Part shown: in pieces, positions 8,815-16,626 of the stretch
How positions within the stretch are numbered: position 1 is the stretch's first letter
How the letters are laid out: each line of letters begins with the position of its first letter
NCBI GenBank assembly: GCA_013388985.1
Contig: JACAEF010000001.1
Span: 1-55,673 of the forward strand
From: Rhodocyclaceae bacterium
GTDB taxonomy: Bacteria > Pseudomonadota > Gammaproteobacteria > Burkholderiales > Rhodocyclaceae
Length of the DNA: 55,673 nucleotides
Direction of reading: 5' to 3'
Position numbers and translations under genes: made by a program
The notes under the pieces: model-generated
What the model saw: the letters and a program-made list of their open reading frames with translations, nothing else
The model's database searches: none
What the model was told of the DNA's origin: nothing

Positions 8815-8873
8815 CAGCCCCTCCTTTTTCTACCTGCCCGGCATTAAAGGTCCAAAAAAGGTGCCCCCAGGTC

Positions 8874-10340
8874 TCATCTTGCTCGCAGCCCGAAGAACCA
8901 CCATAAGCACATGGCGAAAACCGCCACAACGGCCAACCAACCCGTCACCATTGCTGCGGCCGTGGCTGCAGCAATGGGGACAAGCTCGACGGCAAAAAAG
9001 CCCGCGTCGAAGTCCCTCCACTGACGGCCGAGCAGATACGGCACTAGCCAAAAAGGGAGGGCCAAATCGGCCACCAGCACGCCGACCACCACACCAAGCA
9101 AGCCAAACTGATAGCCACCAATCCATGCCAGCGCCACGGTCGACACGGATGACCCCATCAGCGCCCGTGAGTACGTGTGGTGCCGATCCACCGCCATCAG
9201 CAGGTTTCCACACACCGTCCAAAACACCGACTGGAGCATATAGAACAAAAACAAAGTCATGAGTGTTTGGTCATAGGTGATCGTGCCGCCGAGCCACAGA
9301 TGGATGACCTCCCCGCCGAAATAATGAAAGACGATGGTGAAGATGGCAGAACCCACAAGCGAAGATCTCAGTGTCACACGGAACAGGTGCGAGAGCTTTC
9401 TGTACTCCCGCTCGGTATCAAGCCGCGTAAGTTCCGGCCATGCGGTATTAGCAATCAAGCCGAGCAACTGCTTGCCGACGTTGGCCACGGTGCGCAGGAT
9501 CGAAAAGACAACCACCTGCACCGACCCGAGCAGAGCACCCACCATGAGCACCGTGCCTTGACTAGCCAGAGACTGAGACAACTGGATGGAGAAAAAATGA
9601 AGGCTAGGCCGTATGAAGGATATGCCGAGCTTTAGGTCCGCGTGTTTCACCGAGATCATTTCTTCCGCTTTGAGCAGACGGCGTAGCTCGCCTTGCACCA
9701 GCGCAGATACCAGGACATAGGGCACCAGCTGCAAAACCGCGATGATGATCATGCCCGCCCCCATCCAAAGTGCCACGGCAGTAAGCACAAGCTGCAACCC
9801 GGCCGTCGCATTGGCCCACATCACACCACGCGCGAGCATACCCACGGATCGATAAACCCCTAGCAACAACCCTAGTGGCAGCGAGATCGCTACCTGCATT
9901 CCGAGTAATAGCAAAACCCAAGCTGCCACGGTGCGCGAGGTCTCGCTGATGTCGAGGTACGCTTGCGGCGGCACCAGCACAGCAAACATAATGGACATCA
10001 CAACAACCGCCGCTGGGAATGCCAGGAACAACGCTAACCCCGTGTTGAGAATTTTTCGGTAAAGCCCTGCGTTTTTCCGGACCGCCGCTTTGGTGAGCTG
10101 ATTGACAATGTAAATCTGCGACCCAATATCCGTAAGGGAAAGATAGGCCACGAGCGAGGTCAGCAACAACCACTCCCCGTATGCGGGCGCGCCCCATGCG
10201 TGGAGATACATCGGCGTAAGCACCAGGCGCGAGGCGGCATTGATACCCTGCCCAAGTGCCCCGGCCCCGAAGCCCCTAACCAACCTGTCGCGCGTGGCCC
10301 CGCGCTGAAAGGCCGTAGCCGGTCCGTCGTGGTCTTTCAT
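8874..10340 (-). CDS. wzx: Wzx-like polysaccharide flippase
   Basis: A 488-aa integral membrane protein of the MOP superfamily with about 12-14 predicted hydrophobic segments. It resembles Wzx/RfbX flippases: an N-terminal GFGAGALGQGINAASRLV helix, then YGEWLLLTSLVAYLSLTDIG, the conserved 'Y..W' and 'DIG' region of the family. It would move undecaprenyl-linked repeat units across the inner membrane, pairing with the polymerase-like gene at 5251-6707. It starts in a 4-bp overlap with the upstream GT4. The 59 bp after it (8815-8873) holds the GGAGG site for the next gene. Confidence 0.85.
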   Translation of the reverse strand: MKDHDGPATAFQRGATRDRLVRGFGAGALGQGINAASRLVLTPMYLHAWGAPAYGEWLLLTSLVAYLSLTDIGSQIYIVNQLTKAAVRKNAGLYRKILNTGLALFLAFPAAVVVMSIMFAVLVPPQAYLDISETSRTVAAWVLLLLGMQVAISLPLGLLLGVYRSVGMLARGVMWANATAGLQLVLTAVALWMGAGMIIIAVLQLVPYVLVSALVQGELRRLLKAEEMISVKHADLKLGISFIRPSLHFFSIQLSQSLASQGTVLMVGALLGSVQVVVFSILRTVANVGKQLLGLIANTAWPELTRLDTEREYRKLSHLFRVTLRSSLVGSAIFTIVFHYFGGEVIHLWLGGTITYDQTLMTLFLFYMLQSVFWTVCGNLLMAVDRHHTYSRALMGSSVSTVALAWIGGYQFGLLGVVVGVLVADLALPFWLVPYLLGRQWRDFDAGFFAVELVPIAAATAAAMVTGWLAVVAVFAMCLWWFFGLRAR

Positions 10341-11506
10341 TGCCGAAGCAGCGTTTCCAGAAAACCAACGAGTCGGTCGCCGTAGTCATCCCAGGTATAC
10401 CCGCAAATGACATCCTGTCTCGCCTGCCGGCCCATTTCGCGGGCCAGATCGCGATTTTCATGCAGAAACCGGAGCTTCTCGCAAAGCGCCTCCACATCGC
10501 GCACTGGAACGATGAACCCTGATCTGCCATCGCGCACGATGTCCGCGGCGCCGACATTTTCGGTCACGATCACCGGCAAGCCGCAGGCCATCGCCTGGGG
10601 AACCACCATCCCGAAACCGTCCGCGAGCGACGGTAAAACAAAAACCGAACCCATGCTATATATGCGGCGCAGTTCGCTCTGGGAATAGGTGCCAAGAAAC
10701 CGGACCTTGTCCGACCTGTACTTGGCGAGTAACCGGTTGAGTGTTGGATTGGGAGCAGCGCCGATCAACCACAGCTCCGCGTTCCCAATATCCAGGTCAG
10801 CGAACGCCTGCAACAGATAGTGCACACCCTTGCGCAGGCTAATATTTCCACAATAAATAATTCTGAAAACGCCGTCCAGAGGAACATCTACAGGGAAAAA
10901 TTGCGAAAGCTCCACCCCGCAGGGGTTCACAAAAATCTTCTCGTCGCTGACGCCATGCTCGATCAGGCTTTTCCGCGCCACCTGACTCAACACCATCACC
11001 CGGTCCGCCGTAGTAAATTCGCGGTTTTCCTTCTCGATAATCCATTCCGGCGGAACTTCGCCTTCGCCAGACAGCCCATGCAGTCGGCACTCTTCCTCCA
11101 ATAAACGGCGCTCGTAGCGCTGATGCAGGCTTCCGTGATCCACCACAGTAAGCTGCCCGCAAGCTTTGGCGCGCTCAAGGGCCGGGAGACAGAAAGAAGA
11201 AAGGCCGATAAACACGTCTGAATTCACCGGAAGGTGTGCAGCTAGGCGGCGTGAAAAGGCTTCATGCACTAACATCGCCACCCGGTTCTTGAACGCCGGC
11301 ATTCTGGACTCAGGGATCCATCGCGTCATCCTCCCCAACATGCCGTTGATGACGAGCGCGATCACCCTGTCGTTCGGAATACCCCAGCGGCGGGTCATCC
11401 ATCGTGGATAGTCGTTGATGAACCGGTACAAAACTCCATGGCGATGCAGCTGGCGGGCCTGGTCGAAGACATGGAAACGTCCGCTGCAAGAAGTCGTTAC
11501 CCTCAT
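10337..11506 (-). CDS. Glycosyltransferase family 4
   Basis: A 389-aa GT-B enzyme. The N-terminal domain is of the 'GRFHVFDQARQLHRHGVLYRF' kind, seen in GT4 proteins of EPS loci; the C-terminal donor site has IIYCGNISLRKGVHYLLQAF and PSLADGFGMVVPQAMACGLPV, equivalent to the E-x7-E motif with Asp replacing the first Glu and Gln in the second position. This variant is known in some GT4 subfamilies but is worth noting. It overlaps wzx by 4 bp and follows the methyltransferase by 10 bp. Substrate unknown. Confidence 0.85.
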   Translation of the reverse strand: MRVTTSCSGRFHVFDQARQLHRHGVLYRFINDYPRWMTRRWGIPNDRVIALVINGMLGRMTRWIPESRMPAFKNRVAMLVHEAFSRRLAAHLPVNSDVFIGLSSFCLPALERAKACGQLTVVDHGSLHQRYERRLLEEECRLHGLSGEGEVPPEWIIEKENREFTTADRVMVLSQVARKSLIEHGVSDEKIFVNPCGVELSQFFPVDVPLDGVFRIIYCGNISLRKGVHYLLQAFADLDIGNAELWLIGAAPNPTLNRLLAKYRSDKVRFLGTYSQSELRRIYSMGSVFVLPSLADGFGMVVPQAMACGLPVIVTENVGAADIVRDGRSGFIVPVRDVEALCEKLRFLHENRDLAREMGRQARQDVICGYTWDDYGDRLVGFLETLLRQ

Positions 11507-11516
11507 TCCTCGCGCA

Positions 11517-12416
11517 TTATTTTCGATAAATGATAGTCATGCCCGTCACTACAGAATCCAGCAGGCTTTGATTTGCGAGCAATTTGTCTCGAATCGCTGC
11601 AGATTGCTGTATGCACTGGACCGCGCGCGGTTCGATAATCGCTCCGACCTCTAACCTCCTGAACCCAGCAGTCTCCAATGCCGCAAGGTATTCTATCGGA
11701 CGTAAACGGCTGAAAAGGTCGTTTTTAATCCACGTCCGACCGTCATGTTCGGAGTGGCGGTGCGGCCCTGCCTCGCACAGATAAGCTTCGTAGGTCTCTG
11801 GCGCCAGCAGAAGATGGTTATAACCAGCTAAAATGCCATCATGGCCTGAGAAATGATCACCACCCCAACAATACCAGAGCGGCCCGAAGGTCGCATACAA
11901 CACACCGCCAGGCCGGAGAATCCGGTGAAATTCACGGAGCACCGCCGGCAGGTTTCGCAGGTGTTCGAACACGGCGTCGGACCCGACTACATCAACGGAC
12001 TCCCCGGGCATAGTGTCCATATACGCGAGGTCTGCCTGCCGAAACGTCAACGTGGTGCGGGGATAACGTTTATGCGCAAAGTCACGCACCGCCTTCCAAG
12101 CCCGTGCATAATCGAAATAATCGACTCCGGTTAGCAACCGCGGCTCATACGACAACCACGAAAGAATATCCCGGCCTGTCCCACAACCTGCAATCAGAAT
12201 CTGCTTCCCGCGAATCCCGATGATGCGATTGACGCGTCGGCGGAGCGCCTCGTAATCGTTGCCACGCTGTCCCCATAGCCAGAAATCGACTTCGAGGCCG
12301 AGTTTGGAATATCCCCTATGTCGAATCCACGCGTCCACAGCCTTTGTGTAGAAGGGATAAAGCACACGGCGGAACGGTCGTTTTAGCCGCTCGCCCAAAG
12401 ATGGGAGGGGTAGCAT
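11517..12416 (-). CDS. Class I SAM-dependent methyltransferase
   Basis: A 299-aa methyltransferase. Motif I is ILIAGCGTGRDILSWL, motif II LTGVDYFDYA, and the post-motif region SVDVVGSDAVFEHLRNLPAVLREFHRILRPGGVLYATFGP is typical of the Methyltransf_11 group. An N-terminal basic segment (LGERLKRPFRRVLYPFY) could associate with membranes. The ATG at 12416 is chosen, since the longer frame runs inside the upstream GT2 gene; no strong Shine-Dalgarno is seen, and a GTG at 12452 is an alternative. It probably methylates a polysaccharide intermediate. Confidence 0.8.
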   Translation of the reverse strand: MLPLPSLGERLKRPFRRVLYPFYTKAVDAWIRHRGYSKLGLEVDFWLWGQRGNDYEALRRRVNRIIGIRGKQILIAGCGTGRDILSWLSYEPRLLTGVDYFDYARAWKAVRDFAHKRYPRTTLTFRQADLAYMDTMPGESVDVVGSDAVFEHLRNLPAVLREFHRILRPGGVLYATFGPLWYCWGGDHFSGHDGILAGYNHLLLAPETYEAYLCEAGPHRHSEHDGRTWIKNDLFSRLRPIEYLAALETAGFRRLEVGAIIEPRAVQCIQQSAAIRDKLLANQSLLDSVVTGMTIIYRK

Positions 12417-12441
12417 GAAATCCGGCGGCGTCCGGTCGCCA

Positions 12442-13368
12442 TCAGGCAGCACGTGTCTTTTCCTCGGCTGCGGCAATCTCAGCGATTGACTGCCATTCGC
12501 CCACATGAAACGCGGCTTGCTCAATCAGCCACGCCCACATAAATGGCAAGATATCGCGCAATCCACGCGGGGACTCCCGCGCCGCTCGCCCAGCGATAAT
12601 TATCATTGGTAGCAGCGTAGCTACGCACATTCCCGTTTTGGCCAATCGCAAAAGCGCCCAGGCATACATCCGCGCGAAGGACCACTGCTCTAGAAAACGG
12701 CGAATCTGCGGGCTGCCCTTGCCGCGACCTTTGCGAATTTGCCAGTATTCCGAGAGCGATGCCGGCGCCACGTGCTCGACCACGATACTCAAATCCACCG
12801 CCTTTCTGGCACCAATGCGGCGCAACCTATCGCCAAAAAAACCGTCTTCGCCGGCACAGATCGGAACGGGATACCCCGTCGGAAACAGGCCGGCCGCGAT
12901 GGCAGCCTCGCGGCGGCAGGAAAACCCCTCCGTCCATTCCATCCACATCGGGTTCGTGCGATAGTGGTCAACGATACCCTGGCACTCCACGTAACGGGCG
13001 AAAAGGTCGGTTATATTCGCCACCCGTGAACGCACCAGCACGTAGTCGTATCCATCCTTGTAATAAGGGGCGATGCGCCCCAGGAAATCCCGGGGCAGCC
13101 GCACATCGGCATTGAGAATGACCACGACCTCCCCGGTGGCGTTAAGGATGCCGAGATTTCGCGCTTCGCAACGACCTTGCCGTCTTTCCGGTCGGATCAG
13201 GCGTACGCCGCGATCGGAATATTTGCGCACGATTTCCGGTGTACGATCAGTCGAGTCGTCCACGATCAGTATTTCCCTGTCTGGCCAATCGAGCGCCACG
13301 AGCGAATCCAGTGTCGCGGCGATATCATGCTCTTCGTTGTAAGTGGGAACGACGATACTGAATTTCAT
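12442..13368 (-). CDS. Glycosyltransferase family 2, membrane-associated
   Basis: A 308-aa GT-A glycosyltransferase. It starts FSIVVPTYNEEHDIAATLDSL, with ILIVDDSTDRTPEI, ARNLGILNATGEVVVILNADVRLP (DxD-like NAD) and a late WTEGFSCRREAAIAAGLFP / CAGEDGFFGDRLRR, the ED region with the predicted general base. The C-terminal 70 residues contain one or two hydrophobic segments (MCVATLLPMIIIAGRA, LPFMWAWLIEQAAF) suggesting membrane anchoring. It starts in an ATGA overlap with the upstream GT4. Confidence 0.85.
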   Translation of the reverse strand: MKFSIVVPTYNEEHDIAATLDSLVALDWPDREILIVDDSTDRTPEIVRKYSDRGVRLIRPERRQGRCEARNLGILNATGEVVVILNADVRLPRDFLGRIAPYYKDGYDYVLVRSRVANITDLFARYVECQGIVDHYRTNPMWMEWTEGFSCRREAAIAAGLFPTGYPVPICAGEDGFFGDRLRRIGARKAVDLSIVVEHVAPASLSEYWQIRKGRGKGSPQIRRFLEQWSFARMYAWALLRLAKTGMCVATLLPMIIIAGRAARESPRGLRDILPFMWAWLIEQAAFHVGEWQSIAEIAAAEEKTRAA

Positions 13369-14561
13369 GCAGTGTCACCCACGGCAGCGAGGGCTAGGCG
13401 CAGTGCGGCGATATCTTCGCGAAACCCCCAGTGATTGATCGCTTCAACGCTGCACTTACCCATCTCGATATAACGCTCGCCTTCCAACAAAAAGGCTAGT
13501 GCGCGGGCCAAGGCGCCGGCATTCCCCGCCGCAAAGATCGCCCCCTCCTTACCGGCCCGAACAAGATCCGCCCCTGCACCAACTTGGTCGCTTACGATAA
13601 CGGCCTTCCCGGCATTCATCACCTCGTTAACCACCAGCCCCCACGGCTCCTGAAAGGATGGCAGGACGAACACGTCGCAAAGATTGTAGTACCTCGGCAG
13701 CTCCGTTTGATTCTTGAAGCCCAGGAACCGAATCGATTTCCAGCCAAGTTCGCGCGCGCGCCCCTCCAGTGCTGGCCTCAGCTCGCCATCACCTATAAAA
13801 AGGAGATAAGGTTCAGGCTCCGTGTGACCATCGGGGGTGAGGCGGGCATAAGCCTCGAGGAGATCCATGGCGCGCTTGCGAGCCGTGAGCTTACTCGCGT
13901 AAAGGATGATCCGTCTGCCCGGTTCGAGTCCAAGGGATGCCCTCAATATGTCGCGCGTCGACGACGCTTCAGCAGCTTTTTTTTGGAAAAAGTCGTTGTC
14001 AACGGCGTATGGCATTAAGAAAATCTGTTCGGGCTTTGCGCCATAATGAAGATAAAACTCACGATTCCATGAGCCGATGGCAAGAAAAGCGTCGGTATTG
14101 GCAACAAGCCAGCGCAGGAAGCGGTCTTTTATCCACTTCTTCAGCGTATTCCCGTTCTGCTGGTATAAATTTGCCTCGCCCCGAATGAGCACCTTAATGC
14201 CCAGTTGCTTCGCAACATGGATTGCCCATATATGGCTCCAGTGCATCCAACCATGCACCCAGAGGGCATCGAAACGGCCCTCGCGTAGTCTTTTAGTAAG
14301 GCCATAGACCAACGGCCGTATTCGCCCAATTTTGTCCGTTGGCCCTATGCTTGGCAAAAACTCATGTTCGTAGCCTTCGACGAGCGGAACATCCCACTGC
14401 ACACTACGCCCAAATTCTGGATCCGCAAATTTCCGAAGCGAAAAATCGCTACAGAAGAACACCTTGAGCACAATATCTGGTGAGGCCGCGATCTTTCGAA
14501 GCAAGGGTGCCTGGTATTGGATCGGGTGGCTCACCAGATAGGCCAAGCGCCACTTCTTCAT
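13365..14561 (-). CDS. Glycosyltransferase family 4
   Basis: A 398-aa GT-B protein. The N-terminus WRLAYLVSHPIQYQAPLLRKI is characteristic of a GT4 group common in exosortase/EPS loci; the donor half has ILYASKLTARKRAMDLLEAYARL and PSFQEPWGLVVNEVMNAGKAVIVSD, the E-x7-E motif. It overlaps its neighbours by 4 bp on both sides (gmd paralog upstream, GT2 downstream). Donor unknown, but proximity to the gmd paralog makes a GDP-sugar donor conceivable. Confidence 0.85.
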   Translation of the reverse strand: MKKWRLAYLVSHPIQYQAPLLRKIAASPDIVLKVFFCSDFSLRKFADPEFGRSVQWDVPLVEGYEHEFLPSIGPTDKIGRIRPLVYGLTKRLREGRFDALWVHGWMHWSHIWAIHVAKQLGIKVLIRGEANLYQQNGNTLKKWIKDRFLRWLVANTDAFLAIGSWNREFYLHYGAKPEQIFLMPYAVDNDFFQKKAAEASSTRDILRASLGLEPGRRIILYASKLTARKRAMDLLEAYARLTPDGHTEPEPYLLFIGDGELRPALEGRARELGWKSIRFLGFKNQTELPRYYNLCDVFVLPSFQEPWGLVVNEVMNAGKAVIVSDQVGAGADLVRAGKEGAIFAAGNAGALARALAFLLEGERYIEMGKCSVEAINHWGFREDIAALRLALAAVGDTA

Positions 14562-15526
14562 GCCCGACCTTCCTCGTTCAACTCAGCAGCCACCATCATT
14601 CGCGCGACGTCGCGCATCCGGTATTGAGCACGCCAACCGAGTCGGGCATGTGCCTTGGTGGGGTTCGCACGCCCTACCGAAATATCTGTCGGTCGTAACA
14701 GAGAAGCATCGAAGACGACGTGATCTTCCCATCTCAAATCCAGTGTGGCGAATACCTCGGAAACAAACTCTTGCAAGCTGTTCGTCTCTCCCGTTGCAAT
14801 CACGTAATCTTCGGGGCGGTCCTGCTGTAGCATGAGCCACATGGCTTTGACATATTCCGGTGCCCAACCCCAATCTCTCCGGATGTCAAGGTTTCCCAAT
14901 GCCAGTTTCTCGCGACTACCTTGTGCAATTCGACATGCTGCTGAAACGATCTTTTTGGTCACGAAGCGTTTCGGTCGAAGGGGTGATTCATGGTTGAACA
15001 GAATCCCCGAGCAAGCGTATAAGCCGTAGGCCTCACGATAGTTTGTGACTTCCCAGAACGCAGCAGCCTTCGCCACCGCGTAGGGGCTGCGCGGACGAAA
15101 GGGCGTGTCCTCGTCCGCAGCGGCGCCCCCCGTATCGCCGAAACACTCACTCGAGCATGCGTTATAGAGTTTGATCGGCAAGGAAGTAAAGCGAATTGCC
15201 TCGAGGAGATTCAGCGTGCCAGTGGCAATGCTTTCGAGCGTCTCTACCGGTTGCTGGAAAGAAAGCGCCACTGAGCTCTGGCCCGCGAGGTGATAGACCT
15301 CGTCAGGTCTGACTTTCAGCAAGCACTGCAGGACGCTACGGAAGTCCGTGAGCGCGACAGACTCAATTTTAACGCGATCTCTGATACCCAAACGCGTGAG
15401 ATTAGGCAACGAGGACATCTGGGCGTCCCGGGAGGTTCCATAGACCTCGTACCCTTTTGCAAGGAGCAGCTCTGAAAGATAGGCACCGTCCTGTCCGGAA
15501 ATGCCACAGATTAATGCTTTGGTCAT
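14558..15526 (-). CDS. GDP-mannose 4,6-dehydratase-like SDR (second paralog)
   Basis: A 322-aa extended SDR closely related to Gmd. It has GISGQDGAYLSELLLAKGYEVYG, the Gmd-specific N-terminus, a CSSECFG catalytic Ser region, SPYAVAKAAAFW (YxxxK) and the Gmd-like block FNHESPLRPKRFVTKKI. It is about 40 residues shorter than the gmd at 22098-23183 and clearly divergent from it. It may form GDP-4-keto-6-deoxymannose or act as a related GDP-sugar dehydratase or reductase of the RMD type. It lies between two GT4 genes with 4-bp overlaps. Confidence 0.8.
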   Translation of the reverse strand: MTKALICGISGQDGAYLSELLLAKGYEVYGTSRDAQMSSLPNLTRLGIRDRVKIESVALTDFRSVLQCLLKVRPDEVYHLAGQSSVALSFQQPVETLESIATGTLNLLEAIRFTSLPIKLYNACSSECFGDTGGAAADEDTPFRPRSPYAVAKAAAFWEVTNYREAYGLYACSGILFNHESPLRPKRFVTKKIVSAACRIAQGSREKLALGNLDIRRDWGWAPEYVKAMWLMLQQDRPEDYVIATGETNSLQEFVSEVFATLDLRWEDHVVFDASLLRPTDISVGRANPTKAHARLGWRAQYRMRDVARMMVAAELNEEGRA

Positions 15527-16626
15527 TTGTCGTTCGCCCTAGGTTCCAAGACCTGGTCGATGATGTGATGAACCCGTTTCTCAAAATTCTGGTAGGAGAA
15601 ATATTCGAGACCCGCCGGCACCTTTCCCTTCGGTTGCCCTAAAGTCTTGATGATCGCCTGCACCAGACCATCCTGATCATCGGGATCGACCAATGTACCC
15701 AACAAGCCGTTGCGAAGAGCTTCTCGACCCCCATCGACGGAGCTCGCCACCACGGGCACTCCACAGGCCAGCGCTTCGAGCAGGACGAAACCAAACCCCT
15801 CCCCGCGACTCGGCATTACATAAGCGTCAGCAAGACGGTAATGGTCGATTTTTTCTTGTTCCCGGACGTAGCCCGTAAAAATGACACAATTCGCCACATC
15901 CAGGTCCCGCGCCTTCCGCTCCAGGCGCCCCCGATCGGTGCCTTCACCCGCAATGACATAGACGGTATCCGGAAGTGCTCGCCGGATCTTCGGCAATGCC
16001 TCCATGACTTCGTCGAAGCCTTTATAACGCTCATCGGCGGAAAGCCTGCCTAGAGTGAGGATCACTCGCCTTCCATTGAGCCCGTAGCGCTGGAGCAAGT
16101 ACGCGGGTTTTTCACCTGGGTGGTAACGTGTAAGGTCGATCGCATTCGGCAGAAGATACTGGCGAGCTTTTGGGTATCTGCTCCAAGCTGAAAACCTCAC
16201 CGCGGTCAGTTCGCTGATGGAAATCAGACCACTTGGCAATCTAGCTAGCCACTTCACCAGTGGATTCCGGTGCGGGGTCCAGGCATCGATGCCAAAAATC
16301 ATTAACAGCAAAGGCGCCCGCGTGAGCAAACCTGCTAAAAAAGCGACCGGCAACAAATTGAGATGACCACACACCACCAGGTCGTACCTCGGTCTGCGCC
16401 AGGCGGATAGAAACACCGTCTTGATAAAGGCAAACTTGGAACGTCCGGGTATGGCGTAAGTCAGCTTGGGCGGAAGAGCTTCGAGCGGATCTATCACCAC
16501 TCGTGGAATCGTGACAACCTCCTCGCAGTGGGGATGCGCGCACAGCGCCGTGATGAAATCGCGGTTGAACTTGGCGATCCCACCGCGCCCGCCGAAGGCA
16601 TCGGTCACCAGCACGAGCACCCTCAT
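15523..16626 (-). CDS. Glycosyltransferase family 4
   Basis: A 367-aa GT-B enzyme. It begins MRVLVLVTDAFGGRGGIAKF, with the Gly-rich loop and 'GGIA.FN' of GT4 proteins; the donor domain shows ILTLGRLSADERYKGFDEVMEA and PSRGEGFGFVLLEALACGVPVVAS (E-x7-E intact). The start is set at the ATG at 16626, which overlaps the asparagine synthase stop by 4 bp; the longer frame lies within that gene. It is followed by the gmd paralog with a 4-bp overlap. Confidence 0.85.
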   Translation of the reverse strand: MRVLVLVTDAFGGRGGIAKFNRDFITALCAHPHCEEVVTIPRVVIDPLEALPPKLTYAIPGRSKFAFIKTVFLSAWRRPRYDLVVCGHLNLLPVAFLAGLLTRAPLLLMIFGIDAWTPHRNPLVKWLARLPSGLISISELTAVRFSAWSRYPKARQYLLPNAIDLTRYHPGEKPAYLLQRYGLNGRRVILTLGRLSADERYKGFDEVMEALPKIRRALPDTVYVIAGEGTDRGRLERKARDLDVANCVIFTGYVREQEKIDHYRLADAYVMPSRGEGFGFVLLEALACGVPVVASSVDGGREALRNGLLGTLVDPDDQDGLVQAIIKTLGQPKGKVPAGLEYFSYQNFEKRVHHIIDQVLEPRANDK

